Source: Gyrodactylus bullatarudis (Eukaryota; Platyhelminthes; Monogenea; Gyrodactylidea; Gyrodactylidae). Taken from it: DNA of 64,000 nt. The notes under the pieces were generated by a model. It was given only the letters and a program-made list of their open reading frames with translations. It was not told the origin of the DNA and made no database searches. The stretch is from contig SSNU01000073.1 of the NCBI GenBank assembly GCA_012064415.1, forward strand, positions 105,919 through 169,918. Direction: 5' to 3'. Both the position numbers and the translations under genes were made by a program. This document shows, piece after piece, positions 11,465-22,549 of this stretch. Every line of letters begins with the position of its first letter. The first letter of the stretch is position 1.

Positions 11465-11690
11465 CTCTCACTCTTTCGCCAAATGTTCTGGTTGTTTGAC
11501 CAACATAAGAGGATCCACACCCACAAAAAAACTGATATATTACTCTTCTTCTTTTCAGCTTAGGCATTTGGTCTTTGTTTCTACCATTAATGAGCTTGGA
11601 TGTCTTTTAGATTAGTTTCAGCTTTCTCCCAGGAATTTTTGTTTGATGATTTTGGTCAACTTATTGTTCACAATGCTAGTAAAGGTTATG
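11465..11690 (-). pseudogene. Penelope-like GIY-YIG N-terminal fragment
   Basis: The minus strand reads MPKLKRRRVIYQFFCGCGSS followed by YVGQTTRTFGERVRA, the GIY-YIG half-site with the conserved Arg. The linker upstream is present in degraded form; the rest of the domain is lost. Confidence 0.7.
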
Positions 11691-12034
11691 TAGGGTGCAC
11701 ATTGTGCATTTGGTTAACGTCCTATGTCAACATACATACCGCCGCCCCCCCCCTAATACATGGTAAATGCTGATGTCACAAAATCTCCTCAAAAAGTTAC
11801 ATTTATGCTCATAACTTTCTCATATTTTATCTTATAGTTATGAAACAAACACTACTGAACTACTATCTGATCATGTTAAATTGAGTCTTAAGTGCTCATT
11901 AAAACTTTGAAGTGCTATAACTTTACTCCTTGCATTTGAGGAAAAAATAAAATAAACCTAAGGAATAAGCGTGGAAAATTACACCAGAATAGAGATTTAT
12001 AGAAAATTACCAAATTTAGTGTTGCACAGTGTAA

Positions 12035-12075
12035 GAATATAACGCTTTTATTTCGTCGCATACTCATCAGCTTAT
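12035..12075 (-). ncRNA. Hammerhead ribozyme motif (left pLTR of a PLE)
   Basis: Minus strand: UAAG pairs with CUUA as stem I. The core is CUGAUGA, stem II GUAUGCGAC (GU/AC), GAA, stem III AUA/UAU and U at the cleavage position. It is the mirror partner of the motif at 13134-13170; both flank a plus-strand PLE RT relic. Confidence 0.65.
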
Positions 12076-12160
12076 AAACGTATATAATTAGAATGTGTCC
12101 AAATATTGGTTTTTCTCCCAAAAAATCATAAATTGAAACAAGGAGACGATCCAAGGGACA

Positions 12161-12890
12161 TGAAATGAGTCTATCAGCAAGTCAGAATTTTGCAAAATGG
12201 TTATTGGAACTACTTGTCCCAATAATCGAAACGGACAAAAACCAAAGCGTAAAAAATACATTTGAGTTCATCAAGAGAATCAGGAATGTCGACTCAAAGA
12301 ACACCAAAATGTTATCATTGGGTGCTTAATCCTTTTATACAAATATTCCGTTTAAAGAAACAGACGAATACATCGTTAAAATACCAAGTAAGTTAGTCCA
12401 AATTTCTTAAACACTAAGGAGATTGATAAATTTGTGTTGCAGAAATATCGTTTTATCATTCATTTATGTACAAAAAGACGGAGTACCATGGGTCACCACT
12501 TGGCCCTAAATTAGCGGAAGCCTTTATGGAAAATATAGTCCAGAACCTGAAACAAAGAATAGAAAAGACGTAAAAATATATAAGATACGTGGATGAAAAC
12601 TTCCTGCCTATCAAAGATATATATGACCAAGATGAAATTCTGAATTATTTTAACAATGCCATCCAAATCTGAAATTCATCCTGGAGAATTAAATCAACCA
12701 TGAATTACCATTTCTAGAAGAACAATTCGAAAGAAATCTAGAGGGACAACAATCAGAAGAAATTCGTGAAAATTTTTTTTTTCCAATCCTGATAAGTTCA
12801 CAACCAGCATTGATCTCAACGCCAGGAACAAGAAACAGATCAGATGACTACACAGAAGAAAAAATGTAACCAAAAAATTTTCCAAAGTAT
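12161..12890 (+). pseudogene. Penelope-like reverse transcriptase relic
   Basis: In order: FAKWLLELLVPIIETDKNQ and KNTFEFIKRIRN (N-terminal RT region), SFYTNIPFKE (first palm Asp region, mutated), GSPLGPKLAEAFMEN, and IRYVDENF at the active site, where the second catalytic Asp is Glu. The palm end (ELPFLE) follows. Stops and frameshifts separate the pieces. The relic lies between inverted hammerhead-bearing sequences, the same layout as the 59944-61146 element. Confidence 0.85.
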
Positions 12891-13133
12891 GAAATTTTTC
12901 ATGGAACCATATTTTACTATTTCAGATCTTATTTATTACTATAGACCCCCTATAATTTGTGATTAAAAATAAATTATTTAAACCAAGAAATGTGATAGGA
13001 ATATATACATGACTCATAAATATATATCCAAATGCTGCTCAATATATTACAGGTAAAAAGGGAGACTCACGCACTAAAAGATTGACCAATTCAAAACCCA
13101 TATTTTGAATAAATTTTCCTTATCTGGCGTTTA

Positions 13134-13170
13134 TAAGCTGATGAGTATGCCACGAAATAAAAGCGCTATA
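13134..13170 (+). ncRNA. Hammerhead ribozyme motif interrupted by a MITE
   Basis: AUAAG, then CUGAUGA, stem II GUAUGCCAC and GAAAUA are intact; the 3' part ends at CUAUA, where the MITE 13171-13898 begins. Downstream of the MITE (13901 on) the sequence continues TTCTTATTAC, matching the uninterrupted copy at 12035 and supplying the missing stem I strand. Confidence 0.7.
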
Positions 13171-13898
13171 CAGTGAATTGGATAGATAACGCCTCGCGAT
13201 AGCTTTGCTCGTTTGAATTTTCCCTACTTATAACTTTCTGCCCCAAATTTCATCAACCAATAATATTAGAGTATTTATGCAACCAATGAGAGTGAAACAA
13301 TATTTATCATTATCCATTATCTCCAATGCGTATTGTTTTTAGCTTATGAGTCTCAGTTTAAATAAACTATATATTTTATTACATCATCAGTATGAGAATT
13401 CTCTGATCTTTACAAAACACCGAAAATCATTATAAATAACTGAAATAAAATAACTTTTTATCCTTGGTTTTCTGGATTTAAAATTAATACCATTCGATAG
13501 AGCACCATTTTTTATGTGATTTGACCAAAATTCGTTAAAAAAGCTCTTTGATTTCTTGAGGAATTTAAATTTCAAATGTCCATCTGAAATCTAATCATAA
13601 AATAAATCATAACTTGAAATCAAACTAAAAAAATATTCTTCACACATAATCACCCATCCATCCCTTTTCACAAAACATTCACTCTCTAGCAACGTTTGCA
13701 ATAACATAGGCTTACAAACTGGACCCTCTATTTTTTTACGGGGGTCTTTCGAGTGTTCCTCATCTCAACCCTATTCATTGAAACTTATGAGACCCCCATA
13801 CAAATGGGCGATCAATGGTTGGTCGAAAAAAAACAAACAGTGAAATAATGTTCAGAGTGTTAGATTTAAAAATTGTTATCCAGCTATCCAATTCACTG
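13171..13898. mobile_element. 728-bp MITE inserted in a hammerhead
   Basis: The termini are CAGTGAATTGGATAG and its inverse, with TA on each side (13169-13170, 13899-13900). No transposase domain is seen; the ORF 13387-13575 is unrecognised. TA target duplication and CAGTG ends suggest Tc1/mariner or pogo mobilisation. Confidence 0.88.
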
Positions 13899-13900
13899 TA

Positions 13901-15751
13901 TTCTTATTACTAATTGGCAGCACCTTCTTTCTAATAAAAATAACCATAGCTCAACTAAAATCAGAGATCCAAACGTTTTTCTCTATCAATGAACTTTTTT
14001 TAACTGTGATAAACCAAACTTTGCAAAATAATAGGTAAATGAAAACACTTTTATTCTAAAGTTAACATGAATTTATTGAGTATTTTAGTTATAAGTATTT
14101 CAGTTATTTTTTTAAAATAGTTCCAGAATGTCCTAAGTATTTATGAAAAATTCATTTAGCTGATAAATTTTATGATAAACGAATAAATAATTTATACTAA
14201 TTTTCCAGAGACATTCAGTCAAGGTAATTAAAAATATTTTGATATATTGTTTTAAGAACATAAATAGATATTATTAAATTAGGATTTTATGTGCTTTACA
14301 ATGTATTCATTGATTTAAAAATAAAATGTCATTCGATTTTGATCAGTGATAAAAAACAAGGGAATCTAAGACTCTAATTCTAATAAATTACAAAATATCG
14401 AAAAAATTATAATAATCTTACCTCAATAAAATATTTATTATTAATTTTTCAGTGTTGCGTTAGTTTGATTGATTTTAAAATATGAATTTTTTTAAATTAT
14501 GAATAAAATAATGATGCATCAATAAGTAGTTGGTAATTTACTGGTGAAAAAATATTATCAACTTCTGAATTAACTTATTATGCTAATTAAATATTTTACT
14601 AATAGTTTATTATAACAATTGAGATGAATTGGTATATTTGCAAATTAACACGAGATTCTCCCGCCTTTAAAATGTGTACAACTTAGTATACTTTCATATA
14701 TCGATATAAACTACAACAAATAAGTTTTGATAACCAAAACTTTTGAAAATTCCTACCTTGATATTATTATTAATTAATAAGAAATGAGACTTATTTAATA
14801 TATTTTACATCCCTATATATTTATATATGCTCATTAAAATGTATTCCGCGTAGATTATAATATGTTCATTTAAAATATATATTCTAGGAGGATAAGAAAC
14901 AGAGCGTAAATTTAAATTATTCTTATCTAATTGTCTCATAAAATCTTCATAATTTTTTTCAAAAGGTCAAGATACATTTATATTGTTTTTTAAAAAGAAT
15001 TCTTTATTCGTATATTTATTAAAAATTATTCATCATCAAATTATAAAAATTATCCTTTATCATGAGAAATATAGCAGAGAAACGTATAAAAATCATTCAA
15101 GTAAATACTCAATGAAGGAAAATTTATGCTGCTCAAAAATATTATGTTTCCCTAATAAGCATCTTGCTCTGAATTAACATTGCTACACAAAAATCCAGGC
15201 TTCTAATATTGAAATTATTTAGAAGTAAAATGATTTTTAATTTTCTTAGGCGCTATGAAACAAAGTAAAAATTAAATATAATTATTGAAATTTATTTATA
15301 TAAAGTTGGACCAAAAATTACCGTCTTCCCTCTCCCCCTTTTTAAATCACTATCATACTTATAAGTAGAGTATCTTTATAAAAAAACTTAAATTTTCTGA
15401 GCTAAAATAATACTTTTCATTTTATCAAAATTCCAAAGAGCTTTTTTCAATGATAAATGGTGGGTTTATCGTACATAGATTCGGATCAAAAGATATGCAT
15501 AATTTTATTATTTCACTGAAATAGATTTCTATCCAAAATTCACTTTTTTCCAACTTTCGTGACGAAGAAGAAGATATATTTTCGCCTCAAAAACACTCAA
15601 AATTTGGATTTACTTACTCTTTACACTACTCATGCCAACATCCTACTGTTCCAAACCTTTTCACCAATCTCTTTCTCAAAATCTTTATACATTTTTGTCT
15701 TCTCTCTCTATGGTAGAGATCATTTTCAAGTTTCTTGGTCCAAACTACTGA
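13901..15751. other. AT-rich stretch, no gene seen
   Basis: Very AT-rich, with several long A/T runs. The frames at 14983 and 15559 have no recognisable domain. Confidence 0.5.
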
Positions 15752-15754
15752 TTA

Positions 15755-17750
15755 CACTGTGCAACAAAAAAAAATCAACTAAGCTGAAATTCACATATGT
15801 TGTTCAGTTTTTCATGCTGATTCTCGTGGTGGCATCCGTTTTTTTCTGAAAATAGGTTTGCAGTCTCTAGCGGTCCTTAAAGTTTTTTGAGAAGTTTTGT
15901 TTTGTAAAGAGTAAAACTTCATCCAGCAAGGTCCTACCATGACAATATTAGGCTTAAAAGAAAGCTAAAAGACCAAATAAGATGATGCATTTGGTTACCA
16001 GGTGCAAAAATAAATTCAATGCTACAAAATGAAGCATTAAGTGCTCAAAAAAAGTTTTTTTACTTAAATTTTAATTAAAATTTCTTTTGTTGATAAAGTT
16101 TATATCAATTTATTCGTCTCTTGATGCTGATTCCGAATATCTAAGTTTTATTTTTGTTGGACAATTCTATCAAAAGTTATAAGCTCTCAAATTTAAGCAT
16201 ATACCACGCATACACACGCACATGAGTTACATGTAATTAGTGGAGAATGTGTAATGCACTATTTATNNNNNNNNNNNNNNNNNNNNNNNNNNNNNNNNNN
16301 NNNNNNNNNNNNNNNNNNNNNNNNNNNNNNNNNNNNNNNNNNNNNNNNNNNNNNNNNNNNNNNNNNNNNNNNNNNNNNNNNNNNNNNNNNNNNNNNNNNN
16401 NNNNNNNNNNNNNNNNNNNNNNNNNNNNNNNNNNNNNNNNNNNNNNNNNNNNNNNNNNNNNNNNNNNNNNNNNNNNNNNNNNNNNNNNNNNNNNNNNNNN
16501 NNNNNNNNNNNNNNNNNNNNNNNNNNNNNNNNNNNNNNNNNNNNNNNNNNNNNNNNNNNNNNNNNNNNNNNNNNNNNNNNNNNNNNNNNNNNNNNNNNNN
16601 NNNNNNNNNNNNNNNNNNNNNNNNNNNNNNNNNNNNNNNNNNNNNNNNNNNNNNNNNNNNNNNNNNNNNNNNNNNNNNNNNNNNNNNNNNNNNNNNNNNN
16701 NNNNNNNNNNNNNNNNNNNNNNNNNNNNNNNNNNNNNNNNNNNNNNNNNNNNNNNNNNNNNNNNNNNNNNNNNNNNNNNNNNNNNNNNNNNNNNNNNNNN
16801 NNNNNNNNNNNNNNNNNNNNNNNNNNNNNNNNNNNNNNNNNNNNNNNNNNNNNNNNNNNNNNNNNNNNNNNNNNNNNNNNNNNNNNNNNNNNNNNNNNNN
16901 NNNNNNNNNNNNNNNNNNNNNNNNNNNNNNNNNNNNNNNNNNNNNNNNNNNNNNNNNNNNNNNNNNNNNNNNNNNNNNNNNNNNNNNNNNNNNNNNNNNN
17001 NNNNNNNNNNNNNNNNNNNNNNNNNNNNNNNNNNNNNNNNNNNNNNNNNNNNNNNNNNNNNNNNNNNNNNNNNNNNNNNNNNNNNNNNNNNNNNNNNNNN
17101 NNNNNNNNNNNNNNNNNNNNNNNNNNNNNNNNNNNNNNNNNNNNNNNNNNNNNNNNNNNNNNNNNNNNNNNNNNNNNNNNNNNNNNNNNNNNNNNNNNNN
17201 NNNNNNNNNNNNNNNNNNNNNNNNNNNNNNNNNNNNNNNATAAATAGTGCATTACACATTCTCCACTAATTACATGTAACTCATGTGCGTGTGTATGCGT
17301 GGTATATGCTTAAATTTGAGAGCTTATAACTTTTGATAGAATTGTCCAACAAAAATAAAACTTAGATATTCGGAATCAGCATCAAGAGACGAATAAATTG
17401 ATATAAACTTTATCAACAAAAGAAATTTTAATTAAAATTTAAGTAAAAAAACTTTTTTTGAGCACTTAATGCTTCATTTTGTAGCATTGAATTTATTTTT
17501 GCACCTGGTAACCAAATGCATCATCTTATTTGGTCTTTTAGCTTTCTTTTAAGCCTAATATTGTCATGGTAGGACCTTGCTGGATGAAGTTTTACTCTTT
17601 ACAAAACAAAACTTCTCAAAAAACTTTAAGGACCGCTAGAGACTGCAAACCTATTTTCAGAAAAAAACGGATGCCACCACGAGAATCAGCATGAAAAACT
17701 GAACAACATATGTGAATTTCAGCTTAGTTGATTTTTTTTGTTGCACAGTG
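15755..17750. mobile_element. Palindromic DNA transposon with CACTG termini and about 511-bp arms
   Basis: The left arm (15755-16266) and right arm (17240-17750) are inverted copies that look identical except for an occasional base in A/T runs. The ends are CACTGTGCAAC / GTTGCACAGTG. TTA occurs on both outer sides (15752-15754, 17751-17753), consistent with a 3-bp target duplication. CACTG-type ends with 3-bp duplications fit EnSpm/CACTA-like elements, but no transposase can be seen because the centre is an assembly gap. Confidence 0.8.
16267..17239. other. Assembly gap (973 N)
   Basis: The run of N sits exactly between the two arms of a palindrome, so the gap was probably caused by it. Open frames across it are artefacts. 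Confidence 0.99.
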
Positions 17751-17753
17751 TTA

Positions 17754-20700
17754 TGCATGAGCCATTAAAAACCATAAGAAAAAACATATTCATGATAATA
17801 TTGAGAAAACGGCATGAAAATTCTTCTAATTTAAAATTTATGTTCAACAAATCTTTTAATACACTATTTGGAATTCTGAAGTAGAAAATTGATTTAAAAT
17901 AATTACAACATTATACAATGGTTTTCATCAAAATATTTGCAATTTTAATATGATATTTTATATGATTACATTTTCAAAGTAACATTGCTGATGAAGCTTT
18001 AAGAGATCTACATTCAGTGAAAATGGGAAATCAGTTAGTGGAAAGATACAACTAGTGAAACTGGGAAACCAGTAAAAACTCAGTGAAAACACAACTTGGC
18101 TTGTAAACCTTAACATTCTTGTAAATCTATTCTTATTCGTCTAAGGCAAGAATACAGTAAAAATGGAGAATATTTAATTCATCTCCCATTTTCACTAAGG
18201 ATTTCCACTCACCGATTTTTCATTTTCCCTGTAATATCAGTAAGCTGCTTGTTTTTCCTGCTAAGACAAAAACACAAGAAATAAATACTTTCCGAATAAA
18301 ATAACTCGTTTTTAATTTGTTGGATTTAGTCTAATTTTTAAACATTATGTAAGACCACAAACGTAAGTGGATGATCAAATTTTTGCTCAACTGAAATCTT
18401 AGCTTATTTGTCGAGTATTATATCAACCACGGATTTATACAGAATATTCGATCAGAAATTCGAGTACAAGAAGATAATACAATTACATTTTGGTTTTACA
18501 TGCCAGATTTTTATAAATATTCCATACATCCTCCACAATTATTCTTGATAAGGTTTGACAATACTGTTGTTCAAAAAGAATTAAATGATAATATTCAATT
18601 ATGATAATTTTTAATTATACTTTTCAGGTACATATATGAAACTGAGTAATGAAATTTATTTTGATTTTAAAATGCGACGATAATCTAAGGGAAAATTAGT
18701 TTTAAGTGGGGGTTTATTCGCCCCCAGTGATATTCAGATGTATCTTTCTTTTGTACTAGTATGAATTCATTATGCCTTAGCTATTCTTAATCTTCTATTA
18801 AAAAGAATGAAAAAATATCTAGAATAGGCCTCATAAAAAACTGACGTATGAAAACTCAGGATGTATAGATTCCAATCGGTATTTACTGATCCACAAACTT
18901 GTTACGTATAAAAATAAATCTTCAATTAAGATTCTTTATAATTTTTTATTTTACCATGAGCGTGGACGACCAATTTGATGCTCTCTCGAGAAGGGTGGTT
19001 GCTGAAATTTACTCTGCCTGCTCAGAATATCAACAAGATGAAATCCTCTCAGTAGCGAAGAGGAAATCAACCCTCATACAAACGTTACTGATTATGTCTC
19101 CAAATGGTTTTTTTAGTTTTAGCAGTCATGAATTTTCTCTCGATATTTACAAAAAAATCTTTAAACCAATATTTTAATTTATTTTACGATTACATGATAC
19201 AGTAAATTGAAACAAGGCATGTAAAAAAACATGTATCGCGTACCTTTCCTGCAAATGTGTGTTATGTGTAAATCGTATAAACAAGCATACACTAGGAGTA
19301 GAAAAATAAATTATTTTGAAAAGGTTGTCTTTCCCACACTGTAGAGAAGGCGTTATTATGTAATCAACGTAGAAATACAAATTTATAATGTTAATTAATG
19401 TCCAAAGGTCACAGGTCCTCTTTTAGGAGCACCCACAAAAAGTTTGTACCTTAAATAAAAATTCTACTGTAATACTATAATTCATTAATCTATGATTCTA
19501 ATTTTGCCTATAATTTTGTTATTTTTCGACTTTGTCTTAACCACATATATGAAGTTGGTTCATCAGGAAATGCTGATTTTGAATCTTTTTAAACATATTT
19601 TAATTTTTTTTCAGAACACATATTGAGTGAGGAAAATTCAATGACTTAAATTTTGTTGAATCAAGGGAATAAGGAAAAAAAATTATCACAGCATAGGGAA
19701 ACTCATCTCATATTAGTAAAAATATGAGTCATAAGTTATGGCACTTCGTATGTCAATATACAAAATGTATTTACAAAACTTATATCAATTTGACAAATCA
19801 TTTATTCATGAGTATTATAATAAAAATATAATTAAATTAATTGAGATTTGAGAGATTTTAGGGGCTGAAAATGGAATAATTTCTGGTTTAATTTCAGAAA
19901 ATTTTGAATTAAGGCTGAATGTTCACAGCACTTACTCCTTAACCTTTTCCCAGAACTTTAGCTCGAGTAATAAACAGAATATTTTTTCTTGTAATAGAAG
20001 CATGAAAATAATACCATCAGATGCAGAATGAAAAACTCATATACCTCCTTAAATTTCAACCAGAAATATAATTCTGGGTGAAAACTGAACGATTTTAAAG
20101 TTCATATGATTTCATTTTCAGTTTTCGAATGTTTTTGGGAAAAAACCATTCAGAATTTAGGTACATACATTTTATTTTCTCAACGATGGCATAATGCAAA
20201 CACATTTTGTCGGGAGTCCCTCTTTTTCAAGATGTGTCTGCATTACATCATGAACGGAGGTCTGTAGAATCGAAATTTTATGTTTCCGCAACATCATTAC
20301 ACAACTAGAAACACAGCATAGAAGTTATTTTCTCCATATTCTGATATATTGTTTGTCATTAACTTTAATTCAATTTCAAACACGTTATTCATGCTTTAAA
20401 ATTGGTTCACTAACTTATTCAAGAAATTTTGTTTTTGAAATAAAATAACTCTTTTTGTTTTTCAGTCCAGACAATGAGTATGAAATAATCTTGATACTTT
20501 TTGAAAAAAAAATATTATTTTACTAATTTGGTTTACGGTATTTTTATTTTTCTTTTTCGCTCCTTCTCAGTACAATCAACATTCCACAATCGATAAAAAA
20601 CAAAAAAAAACGTGATGATTGACGCATTCTTATATCTATTATGAAAACGATTTATGTCCTTAAGGAGCATGAATATTCTTTTAATTGTTATGAGTTTTTC

Positions 20701-20796
20701 TATCGTAACCTAATATTTTTATCGTACAAACCTTCTAGATTTACTAGTCAAAAGCCTGAATCGATACAAATTCAGTACAGAAATTATACAAACTTT
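17754..20796. other. Non-coding stretch with a small repeat
   Basis: At 18010-18230 there is a loose inverted repeat built from blocks such as CCCAGTTTCACTAG and CCCATTTTCACT, with a related copy at 40185-40290. The frame 18899-19177 (92 codons) has a predicted acidic/hydrophobic mix but no domain I recognise. Nothing else is supported. Confidence 0.45.
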
Positions 20797-21446
20797 GTAC
20801 TGGAAAAATACAACATGCAATAGATAATATATAATTTTTATCAAACTTATACATGACATGGTACTATACATAATATGATTGCCTTGCATGATTTAAATTC
20901 AATCATGGGGGATGGATAAATTCAAATGCATTCCTCATTGAGGATTCTGATGCTTTTTTTATAATCATTTGATTTAATTTTCTTCCGGATGTTTCGGTTC
21001 TGAGATAGTCAAGTACCTTCTTCTGTGGATGAAACGCGTCATCAGTCATCTGATTAGTTTTACGGTTTGTTTAATTTTGAATGGGTTTTCACACCTGCAC
21101 CAATAGGAATACTGAGGTTAAGATAAAACTGAAGAAAGTTCAGATTAAAAACGTCTTATCCATTGGAGAAGGTACTTGACTATCTCAGTATCGAAACGTC
21201 TGGAAGAGGCTTTGGAAAAGGGTAGTTGTTAATCTGATAAATCTACTCTTGCATCTACTCTATGTATAATATTTTTCATCATAACTGTGTCAATCCTCAA
21301 TGAGGAATGCATTTGAATTTATCCATCCCCCCTCATGATTCAATTTAAATCATGCAAGGCAATCATAATATGTATAGTTCCATGTCATATACAAGTTTGA
21401 TAAAAATTAAATATTATCTATTGCAAGGTGTATTTTTCTAGTAACA
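20797..21446. mobile_element. Inverted-repeat element, arms about 215-280 bp
   Basis: 20797-21015 and 21165-21446 are inverted copies. Shared blocks include GCAATAGATAATAT, CATGATTTAAATT and GAATGCATTTGAATTTATCC. Near the centre both arms carry a CGAAAC...CCGGAAG / CTTCC...GTTTCG-like block. A partial left-arm relative lies at about 23690-23960. No coding domain. Confidence 0.8.
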
Positions 21447-21479
21447 TTTTCTAGAAACATAGCAAACTGATCGACTCAC

Positions 21480-22030
21480 AGCAAGTTCAGATGAGACAAG
21501 AGACCGATTTATTACAGTCACTAAGGATGCTTGGCAGAGGAAGACAGAATTTCCTTACCTGGCTAAATCCCATTTTGATGCCCTCAATGATTTGAGAAAA
21601 GATCCAGAAGTGTTATTGTGCCATCTAGATAAGGGAACTGGAATCGCAGTTGTACTAAAAAAATGATTATTTACAGAAAGGTAAAGCGTTATCCAGTGAT
21701 AGAACCAGATTTCGTCCTAATGATTTGACCAAAGGTTTTCACAACGCAATCACAAAGAAAGTGGAATATCTTCAGGAGAGAGGTTATATAGATGAAACTA
21801 CAGCGCGATCAATGAAACCCACTTCGAGCGAAATTGGTAGATTGGTCTTTAGTACTGACCGATATGTCAGCCACTCCTCAACATAAAATGGTGAAATGGT
21901 TAACGTAGATATTGACTCCTTTAAGGAATTATGCAAATACTCAGTCAAAAATTCGGTTGAATTTGTCGAAAAGTTGAGAAATGCGAACTTCAAATCACCT
22001 AAAATGGTTTCGTTTGACGTCAGTTTTTTT
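21480..22030 (+). pseudogene. Penelope-like ORF, N-terminal region
   Basis: The translation contains HFDALNDLRKDPEVLL, CHLDKGTGIAVVL and a later SFDVS, the conserved entry into the RT palm of Penelope-like ORFs (the LDKG block, then FDV). It is frameshifted after the LDKG block and breaks off at SFDV, before the RT core. Confidence 0.75.
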
Positions 22031-22049
22031 CTTTTATTTCGTTCTTTCT

Positions 22050-22545
22050 ATTCTTGCTAATTTCAGGTTGGCTTGTAATTCGATTATCAACTATTGTTGA
22101 CTTCTCTTTAGTTTCAATTATTGCTAACTCTGAACCTGTTGCCGGGGCCGAACTCTAGATATTAACGATTTGATTATCGGCTACAGCCAACTTCTCATTA
22201 TTTTCATTTATATCCATTCGAGTTGGGTTAACGCAAGGTAGTAGAATATTTGGTTTCAAAATGTTTCTGATTTTCGTCAGTTGTTTGCTTTTTATATGAA
22301 CATCGCAGCCTTTGGAATCAAGTTTTGATGCTAAAATCTTCTGTACACAAAGATCTGGCTTTCGTTATGTAATGGCTTTCTGCTTTGTTCAGCGTAGATT
22401 CTCTCACACGACAGGGAGCACTTGGATCGGCTTGATATAGAATTTTGAAGTTAGACATGTCTGTGACATGTCCTGTTTCGTTCAGATGATTCTGTTTCGC
22501 AATGTTATGTTTTGGCCTCAAATATTCTCTGACTGATAAATAGGT
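22050..22545 (-). pseudogene. Penelope-like C-terminal fragment (end of GIY-YIG plus tail)
   Basis: The minus-strand frame 22318-22521 contains NHLNETGHVTDMSNFKILYQ, the end of the GIY-YIG domain. Downstream pieces include VDNRITSQPEIS, the tail motif also seen near 9780, 26300 and 54110. It faces the N-terminal piece at 21480-22030, so the two cannot be one uninterrupted copy. Confidence 0.75.
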
Positions 22546-22549
22546 TATT

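Noticed and set aside
12018..12034. Right end of another CACTG element (TTGCACAGTG followed by TAA)
   Set aside because: The 11-bp terminus matches the 15755-17750 element and sits at a TTA, but no matching left end was found within a few kb.
16237..17269. Four long open frames (about 330-340 codons) over the gap
   Set aside because: They consist almost entirely of unknown residues from N bases; only a few real codons lie at each end.
17985..18015. Hammerhead at CTGATGAAGC
   Set aside because: No GAAA block follows at a workable distance.
18899..19177. Host gene at 18899-19177
   Set aside because: 92 codons with no domain, no supporting splice structure and no conserved neighbour; too weak to call.
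21030..21060. Hammerhead at GAAACGCGTC with TCATCAG
   Set aside because: The bases resemble a stem III and cleavage site, but no CUGANGA lies upstream on the same strand.
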